A stretch of DNA of 64,000 nt from Anticarsia gemmatalis (Eukaryota; Arthropoda; Insecta; Lepidoptera; Erebidae), in NCBI RefSeq assembly GCF_050436995.1, contig NC_134769.1, positions 2,418,001-2,482,000 on the forward strand, given 5' to 3'. The position numbers were made by a program, and so were the translations under genes. This document shows, in pieces, positions 1 through 13,100 of this stretch (positions are counted from its first letter, which is position 1; every line of letters begins with the position of its first letter). The notes below the pieces were generated by a model, which was not told the DNA's origin, did not search any database, and was given only the letters and a program-made list of their open reading frames with translations.

Positions 1-1461
1 TTTGACTATGTTTAGGTAAAATTTTGTTATGTTAGATGTTATTTTTTGGTTTGTTCTTTCAAGAGAAGATTTTTCCACTATTGGAATGGTTCTTTTGACA
101 AATGATTTTGTAATAGGTCATACATAATACACATATTTTTACGTATAAAATAAACAAGTAGATAGTAGATTATAAAAAAGGTAGATCTTCGAAATATTGT
201 CTAAAAATATCAAAATGCTGTGTCTAAAAAAAACTATAGTGTTCATGAGAACACTATAGTTATTTGTTAGTTAAGATAAAAAGAGATTAGCTGGATTTGT
301 ATTTTGAACGTTTCTTCATATGACCTGCTACATTGAAATTTTTAAATAGGTAAAACTTGCTGCGAGAACGAAATCAAGGCGTAAAACAGTTTTCTACCTC
401 TTGTGATCTTATTCCAAAAACGAGTTTCCTCCCCATACATATTAGGAACTAAATAATAAATGTTTTACGCAAGCAATTTATGTATAAAAATCCTACATCA
501 CACACATACAAATCCATATAATCTTTGACTAGTACAATCGATCATGAGCAAATCAATCACAAGCTGCGCCCACGCATCGCAAGTGATCGTGACTACCCGT
601 CACTGGACGTTTCAGAAAAGTCTCTATAAGTTGACTAGTTGGAAAAGTTGTAAACGTGTTTTTTTATAACTGTATTTTGGTTAACTTTTCAATTTAGGTC
701 CTTTATAACTGACTTTGACTTATAATATTTATAGTAGTTTGTAGTCGAATATTGTATATTTTGATAACCGTTGTGTGATTTTTTTAATTTCTTTAAGCTG
801 TGATTTTTAGGTGTTCCAATTATGATGTTATTTAATGAATTGGTAACTTTGATGTATTTTTAAACGAGTTTAGATATAATGAGGAATGTAAACAGGATAA
901 TAGGAGTTATAAATTAATGAAATTAAAACAAAAATGTTTCTATCATACATTTTTTTATAAAGCAGTGGTACTACTTATACTATTAAGAAGTTTGAAAGAA
1001 GCGCATTATGTGCCGTAAAATATCTAGCAAAAGACGTCCGCGGCTGAACATAGACCTCCCCTACAGATCACAATTAAATACATACCAGTTACTATTATTC
1101 AAAAAGTAATTTTACAAAAATACATACAAACAACGTGTTAAAAATCCCGAAGATGTTTGAACAGAATATCTCAGCAGCATGCGCCTACGCACAGATCGTG
1201 ACTAGACGCTGGGAACAGTTAGGTATTTAGGATTTAAAATATTTGCTACCGGAGCCCAGATGTATCTCTCACGTTCCACGGAAACTATTATGATTATATT
1301 ATGTTCATATTTTCTGTTTGAAATATGAAAAATTGTAAAGAAAGATTTTTTAAGGATTGAGCTGAAATTATTTGAAGTATTCTTTGATTTATGGAAAGTT
1401 TCATTCAAGTTATTAAGGTTATAACATTTCCAAGTAGACGAAATAGCGTGCATCCGCAAAT
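1..1461. other. AT-rich intron or intergenic DNA, no gene seen
   Basis: I see no coding signal in this stretch. The only longer open frame (minus, about 1202-1459) has the low-complexity composition of AT-rich noncoding DNA and no splice or start context. If the exon at 2020 is real, this would be part of its upstream intron. Confidence 0.5.
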
Positions 1462-1732
1462 CTATACTTATACTTACTAATATTATAAAGCTGAAGAGTT
1501 TGTTTGTTTGATTGTTTGTTTGTTTGAACGCGCTAATCTCAGGAACTACTGGTCCGATTTGAAAAATTCCTTCAGTGTTAGATAGCCCATTTATTGAGGA
1601 AGGCTATAGGCTATATATCATCACGCTACGACCAATAGGAGCAGAGCAGCAGTAAAGAATGTTACAAAAACGGGGAAAAATTTGACCCATTCTCTCTTAT
1701 GTGACGCAAGCGAAGTTGCGCGGATCAGCTAT
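1462..1732 (+). repeat. Interspersed repeat family A, copy 1
   Basis: About 250-270 bp element starting near 'tatactta...aatattataaag' and 'ctgaagagtttgtttg' and ending 'tgacgcaagcgaagttgcgc' plus 'ggatcagct'. Further copies lie at 16952-17202 (+), 25028-25296 (-) and 55482-55732 (+), which proves dispersed repetition inside this window. There are no terminal inverted repeats. One end carries a short TTTG-type run. It is probably a non-autonomous retroposon or non-LTR 3' end; the class is inferred. Confidence 0.8.
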
Positions 1733-2019
1733 TTAAGATAAAAACGTAAAATTGAATGACAGATTTGTGGTCGAATTCCCTTTCTATTGATAGAACATTA
1801 ATTTCGGTGATTTGGGCAGGGCTGGTTAACTTTACATTTAAGACGCCGACAAATTAATAGAATTTGGTTAATAATAACAATATTTTTTTTTTACAATAAT
1901 TCTAACATGAGACATACTTTAGTGTATAACAGGCTTGATAGCATGTAGTTATGTATACTTCAAACATTTTTCACAAATGTCTTCTTTATAATAATCCGTT
2001 CATAATTGTTTCTTTTCAG

Positions 2020-2107
2020 GATGGTGGAAGGCATCAGACCGCATGTCTGCGCCGGCCTCGTACCTACGACCCTGGAGACAACAATACCTGATGTGCTGAC
2101 ACCGTGA
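2020..2107 (+). CDS. Candidate 3'-terminal exon of an unidentified plus-strand gene
   Basis: A good splice acceptor (pyrimidine-rich tract ending 'ttcttttcag') is followed by about 85 bp of GC-richer sequence in AT-rich surroundings. All three frames are open from the acceptor to nearby stops: frame 1 stops at 2089-2091 (23 residues), frame 2, which begins with ATG at 2021, at 2105-2107 (28 residues), and frame 3 at 2097-2099 (25 residues, starting Trp-Trp-Lys-Ala-Ser-Asp). The true frame cannot be fixed because the upstream exon is not recognisable here and is probably outside the window. AT-rich, 3'UTR-like sequence follows. I recognise no family. It could also be a noncoding-RNA exon. Confidence 0.4.
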
Positions 2108-2109
2108 CT

Positions 2110-4840
2110 ACTTGACTCATAAACAACTCATATTTTGTTATATTTTCATTATTATACTCTTTTTTTATAGTAAGAGACTATGTTTATGAGTAGCGGTTGC
2201 TAACTTGTTAAGTTATTGTAATTTATTACGATTTAAAATATTAGACTTTCGTCAAAACTGGCTGAGGGTTCTTTCCGAAAGAAAAGGCCTGTGTATATGT
2301 ACCTACTTTCACGTACGAATCACAGTGAAGAAAAAAAAAATTATGTCAAAATATTTTGGCAAAATTTGACTTAATTTATTGACTACGCTTCGTTTTTTGC
2401 TAAAATTGGCTACATATTATGCCATCTCCGTATGCTCCAGCGCCAACTTAATTTGGGGTCGAAGTGGTCGCCTTGGCCGAAACCGGACGGATAGATCATC
2501 ATCATAGAAAACAGTTTATATCACAGTTTTTCAGTCTCACATGGCGGAGGAAATGTATATTTTATTTTCTAGAAATCTAGTCAATTACTAAGCCCTAAAC
2601 TGCTGCTGGGAATTTCCTAACAGATGAATTTACACATGATGCTAGTTCTTGAAATCTTATGTTATTATTTTTAAGATTCTCACTATAAATGAGTCACGGT
2701 AGTTCAGATACTAAAACAGACTTTACCGAGTAAGAACTAATAACATAATTTTTTGTTTAGTAATTTCGCTTACGGAAAATCTGGGCACAGCTAAGTTTAT
2801 TATTATTGAAAATTACTATATAAGGCTTCAGACCAACATTTCAACGGCAAATCTTTTTATACCTAAGTCTATAGTAGGTAATAGTGTTCAGGAATTGCTT
2901 AAGCCATAATCTATATACTTAAAACTTTTTTTTCTGAGTGACTGGCTGACTGACTGACACACAACGCACAGCCGAAACTATTGAATGCAAGAATTTAGTT
3001 AATGTTCCTTGGAGAGTGTTTTTTGGAAGCACCAGCAGCTGGCAGAAAGCTAGTATCATTATAATCGGAAATCACGTTACGTTTTCTCCATGTTTCACAT
3101 TTTATAGGTAGCCTTTTAAGGTCTTCATCAAACTGACTGGCAGACAAAGAAATCACCCTAACACAGAAATTACTCAACTACGCGAATCAAAATGAGCTTT
3201 TTGAAGAACAGATTTCCTCGACAGAAGAAATAAACTAATCTAATCTATTCATAGGAAGCCACGCCCACAAGCAGAAAACTAACCTCCAAATCAACCAGTG
3301 TGTTTTTCATTGCATCTACCCACACTACAACACTATCTGCGATCGAAGATCAAACGGTGCAACACATACATTACTCTTCTTGTATACATACATTAAAACG
3401 TTCGCACAGCTACCAAGCAATGTATACTAAACTGTAAAGAGCTGCGAAATATCGTGAATGTTTATTTTAACTGGATGAAAGAAGGCAATCTGGTGTTTGT
3501 AAAACCTAGTGCACATGAGTGCGATGTGTTGATCTGTTTGGTTTAGTCAGAAGCTTTTAGGTGAATTGAACGAGTCTGACAAGAGATTAAACACTAGGCA
3601 CACTGAAGACGAAGGCGATGTTTAATTGAATTAATTCTATTATACGTTTTTGTGAAAATTGTCTACGATTTTTGCCGCATACACCACAAAAATTACAGAA
3701 TAAAATATTCCTCAAAACTGATATACATTTAAAACAGTTTTGCAACCATCAAAGTTTTATAATAGCAAGAATAAAAGCTCTTCATCATACAGTGAACGCA
3801 GAAACAAAACTAGCCTACTAATCTGTTGAAATAGATATAAAAATATCAAAGTAACTAAATAACAGACCCGAAAGGAAACGAAAACAAGTAAGACTTATCA
3901 AAAACATCACAATTCTTTCAATAATGACACAGCTAAATTAAATATCACTTTAAATACAAAATGTAATACCAGTTAGTGTGTACAACACCCAACTATTCTA
4001 TTTTTAATGTTTAGATCGGTAATGCGGGATGCAATTTTATGCACAAATTTCGTTGCCCACGTACACCGCCATTTTTAAATTTATAATTTTAGAACCGTTT
4101 CGCAGGAAGCTTACGATCTATTTCTGCGTTTTATTTATTCCTAGGCGAGCACTCGTAGCGGTTTTGATTGAACACTCATACATTCATACATATGTATGAA
4201 TGATAATGTGTATGTATTGGATGGTTAGTTTTAGTTTTTTCGTGGATGGGCGGAGTTATGTTTTTAAATTGTGTGTGTGCGTGTGTGTGGAATATTTTAT
4301 GTAGATTGTATTTTTTTTGTATGATGATGCATTTATATTGGTGTTTAAGATTGTTGTAGAGATGATCAGATGAATAATATTGAATTGCAAGCAATATTTT
4401 TTGTTTTTGTTAAAAAGCTTGTTTTCTTTGACAGATTTTAAAACTCTGAGCTAACCCAAAATATATGGTAAAATGTATGTCGTAAGGAAAGGTATGAAAC
4501 GTGGTAACTTATTGTTTTAAAATCATGTTTAAAACTAGTTGCAAGAAAACCGTATGAAAAAAATCTGCTTACTACTACTTATGTACATATTTTGACTTAT
4601 ATTACTTTTTTCACATATTCATATTTTGTGATAGACAAAATTTCACAAGCAAATTCATAGTATTATAAATTGTAGCTCATTTTGTACATTCGTCTGTGTA
4701 TGGCGTCTAATCTCAAAAAGGAATGAATCAAAAGTAATGGTTATTGAAAAGTTATCGGGGCTGTGTATGGTACGAAAATAAACCACGTGGATTGCAAACC
4801 GTATGATGCTTGATCTTTTGCTTTTAATTTTATAGTTAAC
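2110..4840. other. AT-rich DNA, possible 3'UTR then intergenic
   Basis: No gene is supported. The first few hundred bases may be 3'UTR of the exon ending near 2107. A small fragment near 2430-2505 ('ttggggtcgaagtggtcgcc') resembles a piece of a dispersed repeat. A GT-rich simple repeat lies at about 4267-4290. Open frames near 2995-3177 and 4176-4394 are low-complexity and lack start or splice context. Confidence 0.45.
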
Positions 4841-5020
4841 AAACTGCCCCTACAAACGTTGTTTTGCCATAAAAAATAAATAAAAAACAATGTCCAGCGG
4901 ACAAAATTGTGAATCTAAACCATTCTCAGATCCCCTTGAACCCACACAAAAAATTTCATCAAAATCGGTCCAGTCGTTTAAAGAAAGAAAGAAGAAACTT
5001 GTATAAAGAAGATTAGATAT
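4841..5020 (-). repeat. Interspersed repeat family B, copy 1
   Basis: Contains 'caaacgttgttttgcc', 'ccagcggacaaaattgtg', 'ctcagatccccttgaac' and 'aaaatcggtccagtcgttta', the same ordered blocks as at 13377-13570 (+), 25757-25950 (+) and 34972-35188 (-). I infer the 3' part of a non-LTR (RTE-type) or derived non-autonomous element from its general similarity to insect repeats of that kind; no reverse transcriptase is present. Confidence 0.75.
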
Positions 5021-5027
5021 TTTGTTG

Positions 5028-5215
5028 TATTTAGACATACATAATATGACTTCTGTTACACTCAAAAGTGCAGGAAAAGGTGCATGAAATACATCCACGT
5101 TTTACCATTAACAATATTAGGTACATGTAATACGGGTCGAAATTATTGCCATAATATACTGGGCACGTAACCAAATTCCATGCTACCATTGAAAAATATT
5201 CTAATACAAATTAGA
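5028..5215 (+). repeat. Interspersed SINE-like repeat family F, copy 1
   Basis: Shows 'gtgcaggaaaaggtgcatga', 'aatacatccacgttttacca' and a 'gggcacgtaaccaaattcca' block shared with 23060-23290 and 57605-57885. It follows the family B copy directly, giving a repeat mosaic. Confidence 0.6.
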
Positions 5216-7117
5216 AAAAGAACAATAGTGACTATCTTACACGTTTAAAAGTTCCAATAGTGCTTATAAGACTGGGAATAGCCCTAAATTAAAAACAAAA
5301 AGAAAATGATAGTTTTATCCCAGTGGAAGGGCAGATATCTACTACCTATATTCTGTTCAAAAAAACTACTTTTATTTAAAAACAGTTCTCGAGGTGGTTC
5401 GATAATTCTACTTATATTTGTTTTCAATTTAATTTAATGTGCAGGCACATAAAGTCATGATTATTTTTACAATCAGTCCATTAAAATACAAACGTTGTGT
5501 CATCGTTCCCTTTGCCAAGTAGCGTCGCCATAGTAACGTAATGATATAGAATAGATTTCAAGATTGATTTTCAGGAGATTAATTACTATACTGACAAAAA
5601 AAACAAGGAATGACTATGACATAAGTAACTTGTGCTTTTATCAAAAACGTTTTAGAAATAATATAGCAGTGTTAGATTTGTTTTTTTAGATACTTTTTAA
5701 TAAATATTTAGTCAATATATTCGAATCGATCTTTGTCACTTTAGTGTCAACGTTGTTAAGACGACTCCCTTGCTTGGAGCATACAGATAAACAGAAATGT
5801 TAAAAACAGCTTAGAATTTGGTTCCAGGTATAATTATCCATCATTGTAGTTAGCTGTTAAACTAATATTAAAGTTGTTTAAACAACCGCAGGGCTTTTAA
5901 CATAGCCTAACGACTTATATCTCAATCAAGCCGACTTTTAACGTGCCTTTCGAAGCACGGAGACGCAAATACCAATACAAACCATAATTCAATTGAATTA
6001 AGCTATAGAACGTTCTTTACAAAAAAATGATTCATAAATTGATGTTTTCTTTGAAAAGAAAAGAGAGAGAGAGATGCATAATTTCTTGATTATATGAACC
6101 TAGAAAACGGTCTATACATGACGATTTATGAATATAATAGATCTTTCTTTTAAAAGAGAGAGATCTAGAAAGGAACTTTCCGTTCCATGAAAAAATCTCT
6201 TCGTATACACTCGTATAGATATTATAAGAATATGTAAGACGCATCGAGAATGCACTGGCGTTATTTTTGCCGGATCTTAGCCTTGAATTTTAGAGTATTT
6301 TTGTATGCACTTACAACCGTTGGCTCGATTCTTGCCTTGTTTTGATACATCGTGAAAAAATGTTGATGAAAACTTCTTTGTTGAGGCTTGGGATTTTGAT
6401 TAATTAGTTATCGGGATAATTAGTAATGTTTGTTGTTATTAAGTAGTTTTAATGATAAAAATTATTTGTAAAAATACTATTTTTTTTGTATTTTTTCTGT
6501 TTTGATCAACATAAATTCTAATTTGAGTATCTAAGGAGTAATTTGTTGTAGATAAGTTACTATTTTCATTATTTTTAAGGATATCCTCATTAACTGAAGA
6601 AAATAAATACATGCTTTTATTTTAATATTGTAATAACTTATGCCTATTTTCACTATGTATGATTCAGCATTGACTAACTTATTTTTAGAGGAATATTTAT
6701 TGCCTTTTTTTTAACTCATTTTCATCCAAAGTATAAAGATAACTATGAGATATGCTAAATTTAAGCTGTGAAACTTATCATTAATGATGTAGTAAATAAA
6801 AAAATATTGCAAAAAGAAATTCATGAATTATATATTTGGTTAAGATATATTAAAAGTTCTAAATCCTCGTATTCAAGGTAGATCCGTTTATTATAAAATA
6901 ATGTTTTATAATAATATATAACAGTAATAATTAATTGAACTTTATAGTACACAAGAATGAAACTTAAATCAACGTGTACAAACCAGTTTTATTTGAAGAC
7001 TTACATAAAAATATCTCAGCTCACTTTCACTGAAGCACTGAGCTTTTTACCTTCGCCGTTTTATGTCTAGTCTAGAATGTTGTAAACACTATAGATAAAA
7101 CTAACACTAATAATACA
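5216..7117. other. AT-rich DNA without recognised genes
   Basis: No coding exon is supported. A degraded fragment of repeat family C (with 'acgtgcctttcgaagcacgg') lies at about 5885-5985. A purine-rich patch at 6059-6074 and its pyrimidine-rich surroundings create a spurious minus-strand frame at 6032-6244. Confidence 0.5.
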
Positions 7118-7175
7118 TAAATACATAATATCACGCTTTTTTCCCATAGGGGTAGGCAGAGACCAAAGAATACAA
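7118..7175 (-). repeat. SINE family D 3' fragment, minus orientation
   Basis: The block 'cacgcttttttcccataggg' followed by 'gtaggcagagaccaaag' is the reverse of the 3' part of the family D SINE seen in plus orientation at 33435-33550, and matches the minus copies at 38125-38215 and 51033-51085. Confidence 0.7.
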
Positions 7176-7177
7176 CA

Positions 7178-7345
7178 TATTATTAATATTATAAATGCGA
7201 AAGTTTGTAAGTTTGAATGTTTGTTACTCTTTCACGAAAATTCTACTCGACGGATTTTAATCAAATTTAGTACACTAGTGGATTATAACCTGGATGGACA
7301 TGGATTTTTTAACCCAGGATTTTTTGTAGATTTTTTTGAGATAAA
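7178..7345 (+). repeat. Interspersed repeat family K, copy 1
   Basis: Begins 'attataaatgcgaaagtttg' and continues with the pattern 'ttactctttcacg..aa..ctact..acggattttaat.aaattt.gtac'. Related stretches lie at 33605-33760, 41725-41890 and 57965-58095. Probably a degraded retroposon; class inferred. Confidence 0.6.
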
Positions 7346-7664
7346 TAAGTAATACGGATCTTAATCTTTTAAAATAAAAAATAAAAGTAAAGTAGGACGT
7401 TTCTGTGACAAACGTCCATTTTAACTGTTAATAAATTTTAAAACCAATCCTTTTACAATTAACGTTCTAGTTAAAATCCTACATGTCATTAACTAAATTT
7501 CGAAAACTTTGTTTTTGCGCGTTTACTAATAAAAATAATGTTTTCACTATGTATCATATATGTAAGTCTCACTATATTATTATATACTTAATAAAGTCTT
7601 ACATAGCACACTAACAAAAAAATCGTCAAACACCCACACACATTAGACGCACACATACACATTC

Positions 7665-7810
7665 CTATCAAACACACTCACACATGTATCTCTGTGTTGT
7701 GATTGGCTGACGCGTGCGCCGCGCACATTTCAAAATATACGTTAATGTTCATTTTTCGACGTTCTATTTTTGAGTTCACAAGTTTTTATCCCTAATGTAG
7801 CGCGCGCAAA
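7665..7810. promoter_or_regulatory. CpG-rich promoter-like patch with CCAAT motif
   Basis: A short CpG-dense island in AT-rich DNA, with 'gattggctgacgcgtgcgcc' (a CCAAT-type motif next to CG-rich sequence) and 'tagcgcgcgcaaatg' further on. Such patches can be promoters or enhancers; I find no attached exon, so the role is inferred only from composition. Confidence 0.25.
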
Positions 7811-9407
7811 TGTTTTTGATACTTTCTAGGTCAATTATTTAATTTAATTTATCGATATAATTAATAGTGTTTTGTGATAATAGAATTTAGTATACAGTTG
7901 TGTAGTGTATCTTGTTGGGTGTGGCCTAATGTAGCTTTGATTTTAATTGGTTGGTTGTATGCAAATATAATTTACGTAAAACAATGGATAGTGTTATAGC
8001 TAAAGTTTTTATATACATACATACAACTATGACATACCTATAGCTACGTATATGTGACTCCACATACCAATGGTTTTTTGTTAAAAAGGTCATGATGATT
8101 ATTTTTTGTCAGTCTTAAATACTTTATTTTATATTAAAATGTTCGTATTTCAAATATAAATTTCAATGACTTTCTAATAATAACAAAAATGTACCAGTCA
8201 TTCTTCATAATGACCAGTAAATGTGTGTAAGCCGAAGCAATATAAAATCGGCTTCCTTCCCGCGCCTATAAACTAGCAACTAAGTAACTGTGGTGTTAAT
8301 TTTTAATATTAAAAGAGGACACAGAAACTGGTTTAAAGATTTCTATTAATAAAACAAGATTTCCTAGAAGCTCACTGATATAAAGTACTGCATAAATATA
8401 TAATTAAAGAATATTTATATTGGAAATAAATCAAGTTGTTGGATTTAAATGGTGACAATGTGGCGATTCGAATGTACTAAATATGTTTATTATCTTTACT
8501 TGTGGTAATGTGAATATTAACCCATATTTGGATTGACCTATTGCAAGCATAATAACTTGAAAGGATATTTATTGTGCATTCGGAATTCTACCGAGAACAT
8601 GGCGCCATTTTTTTTATTTCAGTTCTCACTAACATATTTGCTCTACTATTTCCAAAGCGGTTTTTATATTGTTTTTATAAATGAAATATTCAAATCTAAT
8701 ATGTTAATTCTACATGTAAAGCCATTTATTATAAATACCTTGTAGTATAATACATTCTCAAACAATTATTATATTATTTATCTGCATTAGAAGCAAACAT
8801 AAATTAACAATTAGCCAATTAATTTAATCAATATGATTTTATATTATAAACTATTGTGTATTTATTTTTCTTACAAGTTTTTGTGAGTTTTAATCTTTGC
8901 GAAAACTAAAGTTATTTAGATTTTTGAAGCCGATAGATTATATTGAATTCAACAAACGTTAAAAAGACATCTTTTTTCTGATATAAATTTAATTAGACTT
9001 TATGATTATTATTATTTTTTAAATTAATGTGTCTTATAGAAATAGCTTATCAATATAAAATTAAAAAACAGTACTTTTATTACTAAATCTCTGGCAAACT
9101 AATTCTCTTTTATGTATCTTTTACAAAAAAAAAATCTTCAAATCCAGAAATAAGAGAAAAATATACTACTATATGATGACGCACCAGTAACCTACAAAGT
9201 ATCAAGAGAATTTTTCCAGATGTATTCCTTTGTGTTTTTTGGCACGGCAGCCAAACATTGGTTTATGCGATGCAACATGTCTGTGTGTCTCACTCACACT
9301 AAACAAATATGTTTGTGTGTGTGTACGTTTACGTAAACCTGCGTTTAGGATAATGGCTGATTTGTTTGTAATTTTATTAAGTAAGAGAACGAATGTAGAA
9401 TGGCAAA
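7811..9407. other. AT-rich DNA, no gene seen
   Basis: Very AT-rich with many homopolymer runs. The open frame at 8533-8745 is hydrophobic low-complexity sequence expected by chance. A GT-rich simple repeat lies at about 9308-9325. Confidence 0.5.
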
Positions 9408-9557
9408 TAAGGTACCTGGGTCAAATATGTCTAGGCGAAAAATATGGCCACATACGCATCATTCCAAACCTCATGTTTGATTCGTTTTTAACCGTCACTA
9501 GGCGACTAGGAGGCGCTGTTTTTCGGCTGGCCATATTTGATTGACCCAGGTACCTTA
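9408..9557. mobile_element. 150-bp MITE with terminal inverted repeats
   Basis: The ends are perfect 17-bp inverted repeats: 'taaggtacctgggtcaa' at 9408-9424 and 'ttgacccaggtacctta' at 9541-9557. Pairing continues imperfectly inward, with 'ccatattt' opposite 'aaatatggcc'. It encodes nothing; the plus-strand frame crossing it is a by-product. It fits a miniature DNA transposon. No clear target-site duplication is visible, so the superfamily is open. Confidence 0.75.
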
Positions 9558-9749
9558 CATTGTGCTGTAGTAAATTGTAACGGGAGGGGATGCTCTAGAA
9601 AGACTAACATACACAAATTACATCGGTATTTTTGTACCACAGTTCGACCTACAATTTATATCGCATAGAATTGTTATAAGAAACACACGAAATTTCAACG
9701 AATATTCATTTTTGTTGATCATATTGTAATAAGGCATCAAGTAAGTGCG

Positions 9750-10140
9750 TAGTGGTCTAAACTGGCGGTCCTGTAAGTCAAGTTGCATGGATGTAAATGA
9801 GACTTCTTCTCCTTATCGTACGGTTAGTGGCCAACCTAGTGCCAAAGTTTTCAAGCCACCCGAAGGTTTTTGACATTTCTAAACGACTGTTCTTATAATA
9901 TTAATTGACAACAACCGGGACCGGCTTGCCCTCCGAAGCATGGAGATGCTCAGTTCAAATACCATTATGCGGTTACCCATCTATAGAATAACCTCGCCAA
10001 GGTTTGATCACAGATCGTTTACCAACCGGTGAGCGCAACGCCAGGGAAGTTTTTAAGGATCGTACCAAGTGGCGTTCTTAGATCTCTGCCTACTCATATG
10101 GGAACAAGGCTTGATTTTATTTACGTATATAAGTGTGTTT
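9750..10140 (+). repeat. SINE family D interrupted by repeat family C
   Basis: The left part ('ggtcctgtaagtcaagttgc', 'atggatgtaaatgaga', about 9765-9803) and the right part ('gtttttaaggatcgtaccaa', about 10046-10135) together match the continuous family D SINE at 33435-33550. Between them is a family C copy (about 9812-10045, 'gtggccaacctag' to 'accggtgagcgcaac'), which also occurs at 24449-24725 without this flank. This indicates a nested insertion. Confidence 0.65.
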
Positions 10141-13100
10141 GTTAAGTGTGGACAGCATGGCCAGTGTGGACTCTACAAGTTGTGTAAGTGAATGACTTTT
10201 GTGATGCAAGGAAGTTACGATAGATTTTATATAGGTTTTGAGAGCAGTGGAAAAATACCTAGTCGATGCTTTTTACGTTGCAAAATGTTCCTGTGTAGGA
10301 AGGAAAACCTTTTTATGTAATTGTAAATTTAGAAATGTTTGCAGACTTAAATTCTTAGCAATACGATTAAGAGCTTTGTTGAGTTTTTTTTAATATCTAA
10401 GCTTCAGATGTGACTTCCTTATTAACTAATAGATGCACCTAAAAAAGAGAGAGATTCTCAACTTGTTGTTTCTATGTTCCTTGATTGCACGACTGTGTGA
10501 GTACCAATTTCGATAATTCTTATTTAGTTTTCTAACTTAAAAAAATATCAAATCCTACGTACAACAGCACAATTTTAAAATACAAAGCGTTTTTTGGACC
10601 TTTCTTTGATCTATACATTTCTTAATAAGAGTCTACTATTACCGAACTTGTAATAGAGTCATTTACTTTTGACACATCAAATAAAAAGAAAATTAAATGC
10701 CTAAACATTAATTCAAACAGCTAGTATTAAGTAAACTGATATAAAGAACGTTCCTATCTATTAAAACTCATAATAAACTTGCAAGTGCATATTTACAAAC
10801 GTGGACATCGTGTAACTACCCGCTATTGTGTGCTTTTAACGCTAACCGTTGTTACGATCAACTGTCAAAACATCATTGTTTCTTCTCTATGTGTACAGAA
10901 AACGTATAAAACTACCTACGATTCAACTATGAAAGTCTTATGTGTTCTTTTATGTGGTTTCAAGCTGTGACTCAATCAAATCATGTGTTCATTGAAGTCT
11001 AAATACATACTCTTGTTATCATAAGGGTAGGTTTTCTTCCAACTATGTTGTGTCCAGTTGAAAGCCAGCTCCTTTTGAAGTGTTTGATGACAAATCTAAA
11101 TATATACATATAACTCAAAGGTGACTGACTGATTGACTTAGCCAAAACCACTGAAAGGATCGCGCTAAAATTTGGCTTGCAGGTAGCTGTTGTAACGTAG
11201 GCATCCGCAAAGACAGGATGTTGAACAATATGAAAAAAAAAATTGAATATAAGGGATGACATTTTGTATGAAAATTCTGTAGTAATTTACAAACCATAAC
11301 CAATGACATTCGCACATTAATTTACCATTCCGATTACCTTAATTAAAAATTATAAATCTTAAATAGGGATTTAAAAAAAAATATATTTTTGTTCCACTCT
11401 GTTTTTTCCTAGAAATTATGCCTATATTTTTCTTCTATTAAAGACCCGTTAGATACATTTATAAACTTTGCATATACGAGTTTTAAAAGGGAAAAATCTT
11501 AAAGAAATGTACGAGGCATAAATAAAACAAGTCTAGCGCGGTGCGAAGGCACATTTTTCTAATCTAACTGTATTACGGCTTTGATATGTATCGGATAACT
11601 GTTGCTTGACTGCTCGATAGATTTTGAATAAGTAAAAAGTGAGGTAAAGGCCACACAACAAAGCTATAAAATATACCAACGGCTATATTATCACATGTGT
11701 TCCTTATAATATCCTTAAAAGTATTCACTAGTTTTACCGCCCATTTTTTTCCAGGAAGACGGGTATATATTTTTCCTAAAAATAATATAGCAACAAGACT
11801 GATCGTGCATTTATGTATCAACGAATTGAATAATAGCGATAGTGGTGCGAAAACGAACCACTGCGGGACTCTTCCTTCGACCAGAATATTAGAGTTGGAA
11901 AAGAAATAAGCAATGACACAGCGCTATTTACAATTGAATTCTTAAAAAATAATTAATTAAAAATGACAAAATTCGTTATCTAAGCAACCTCGTAAAAACA
12001 CTGAAGCGTCGATATAGAACTTTTAAAGTATATATTTTTTTACTAGTATCTATACTATGCTACGCGATTATAGCATCGCATATCTACCACTGGATATAAA
12101 ATCAAATGTTGGAGTAAATCCAAGAAAATCTGGTTGAAGCGTTAAACATCAGTATGGAGGACTATTTACTCGTTTGCTGTTCCTAGTCCGACTTGCTGTG
12201 AATACATTGATACTAGCCAGCTGTACAGGTAATGTGTCAATGATTTTGATAGTTGTTAGCAAGGATACTGCGTAGTAGCTTTTTTGCATTTTTTTAATCT
12301 TCAATCTTTAATCAGAAAGCTTACAGATAGTGTATAATAGTATAAATTTAGTTATGGGAGGCCAATTACAAGTTTTAAGAAATTTGAAAAAGATTTAAGA
12401 AATTATTTTTAAGACAAGACAGGTTATGTAGCTGTAAAGCTTTAGAAATATTTACCCTATTTCTTATTGTGTCTTTCCTTATTCATTGACTTTCAAAATC
12501 TTTGGATATAATGATGGATATTTACTGACTTACTTGTAAATCTATCTAAGACACGTTATTACTAAGTTTTCTTATTTTATTTATTAATTTTATTTAACGG
12601 GAGCTTTTTGATTTTTCAATATAACTAGTTAGTGCAATAGGATAACCCACTAACGTAGGACTAACAATGACTGTAAATGGTGAAACGTGTATATTCCATA
12701 CACCTTTGCTTACACCTTCAGTTACTAGCGTGATGTTGGATGTATGAATGCATGTATAACCAGATAAAATAAACTAGCTTACAAATCAAGCTTCAGTTTT
12801 TAAATTGGCGAGCAAAAATTGCTAAAATACTGTAAAATAACAAATTTTCCGCCTAGCAAAGCTCAATTTAAGTCATCAATCTTAGACATATGCGTTTCAC
12901 AAATTGATTACATAAAGGACCGTCAAAGCACAAAGCTTGCAAGTGAAGCAAAACGTCGTGACGCGGTGCTCACGATTATTAATCAATTGTTTAGACCGGT
13001 AGGTGGTGTATTGATGACTGTTGAAAGTTGAAATAATGAAGGATCTATTTTTCTATTAATTTTTTTTAGTTTGGTGTATTTTACAGGTCTTTACAAGTTA

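Noticed and set aside
9230..9544. 104-codon plus-strand frame
   Set aside because: Its second half is the 9408-9557 MITE and its first part spans a GT simple repeat.
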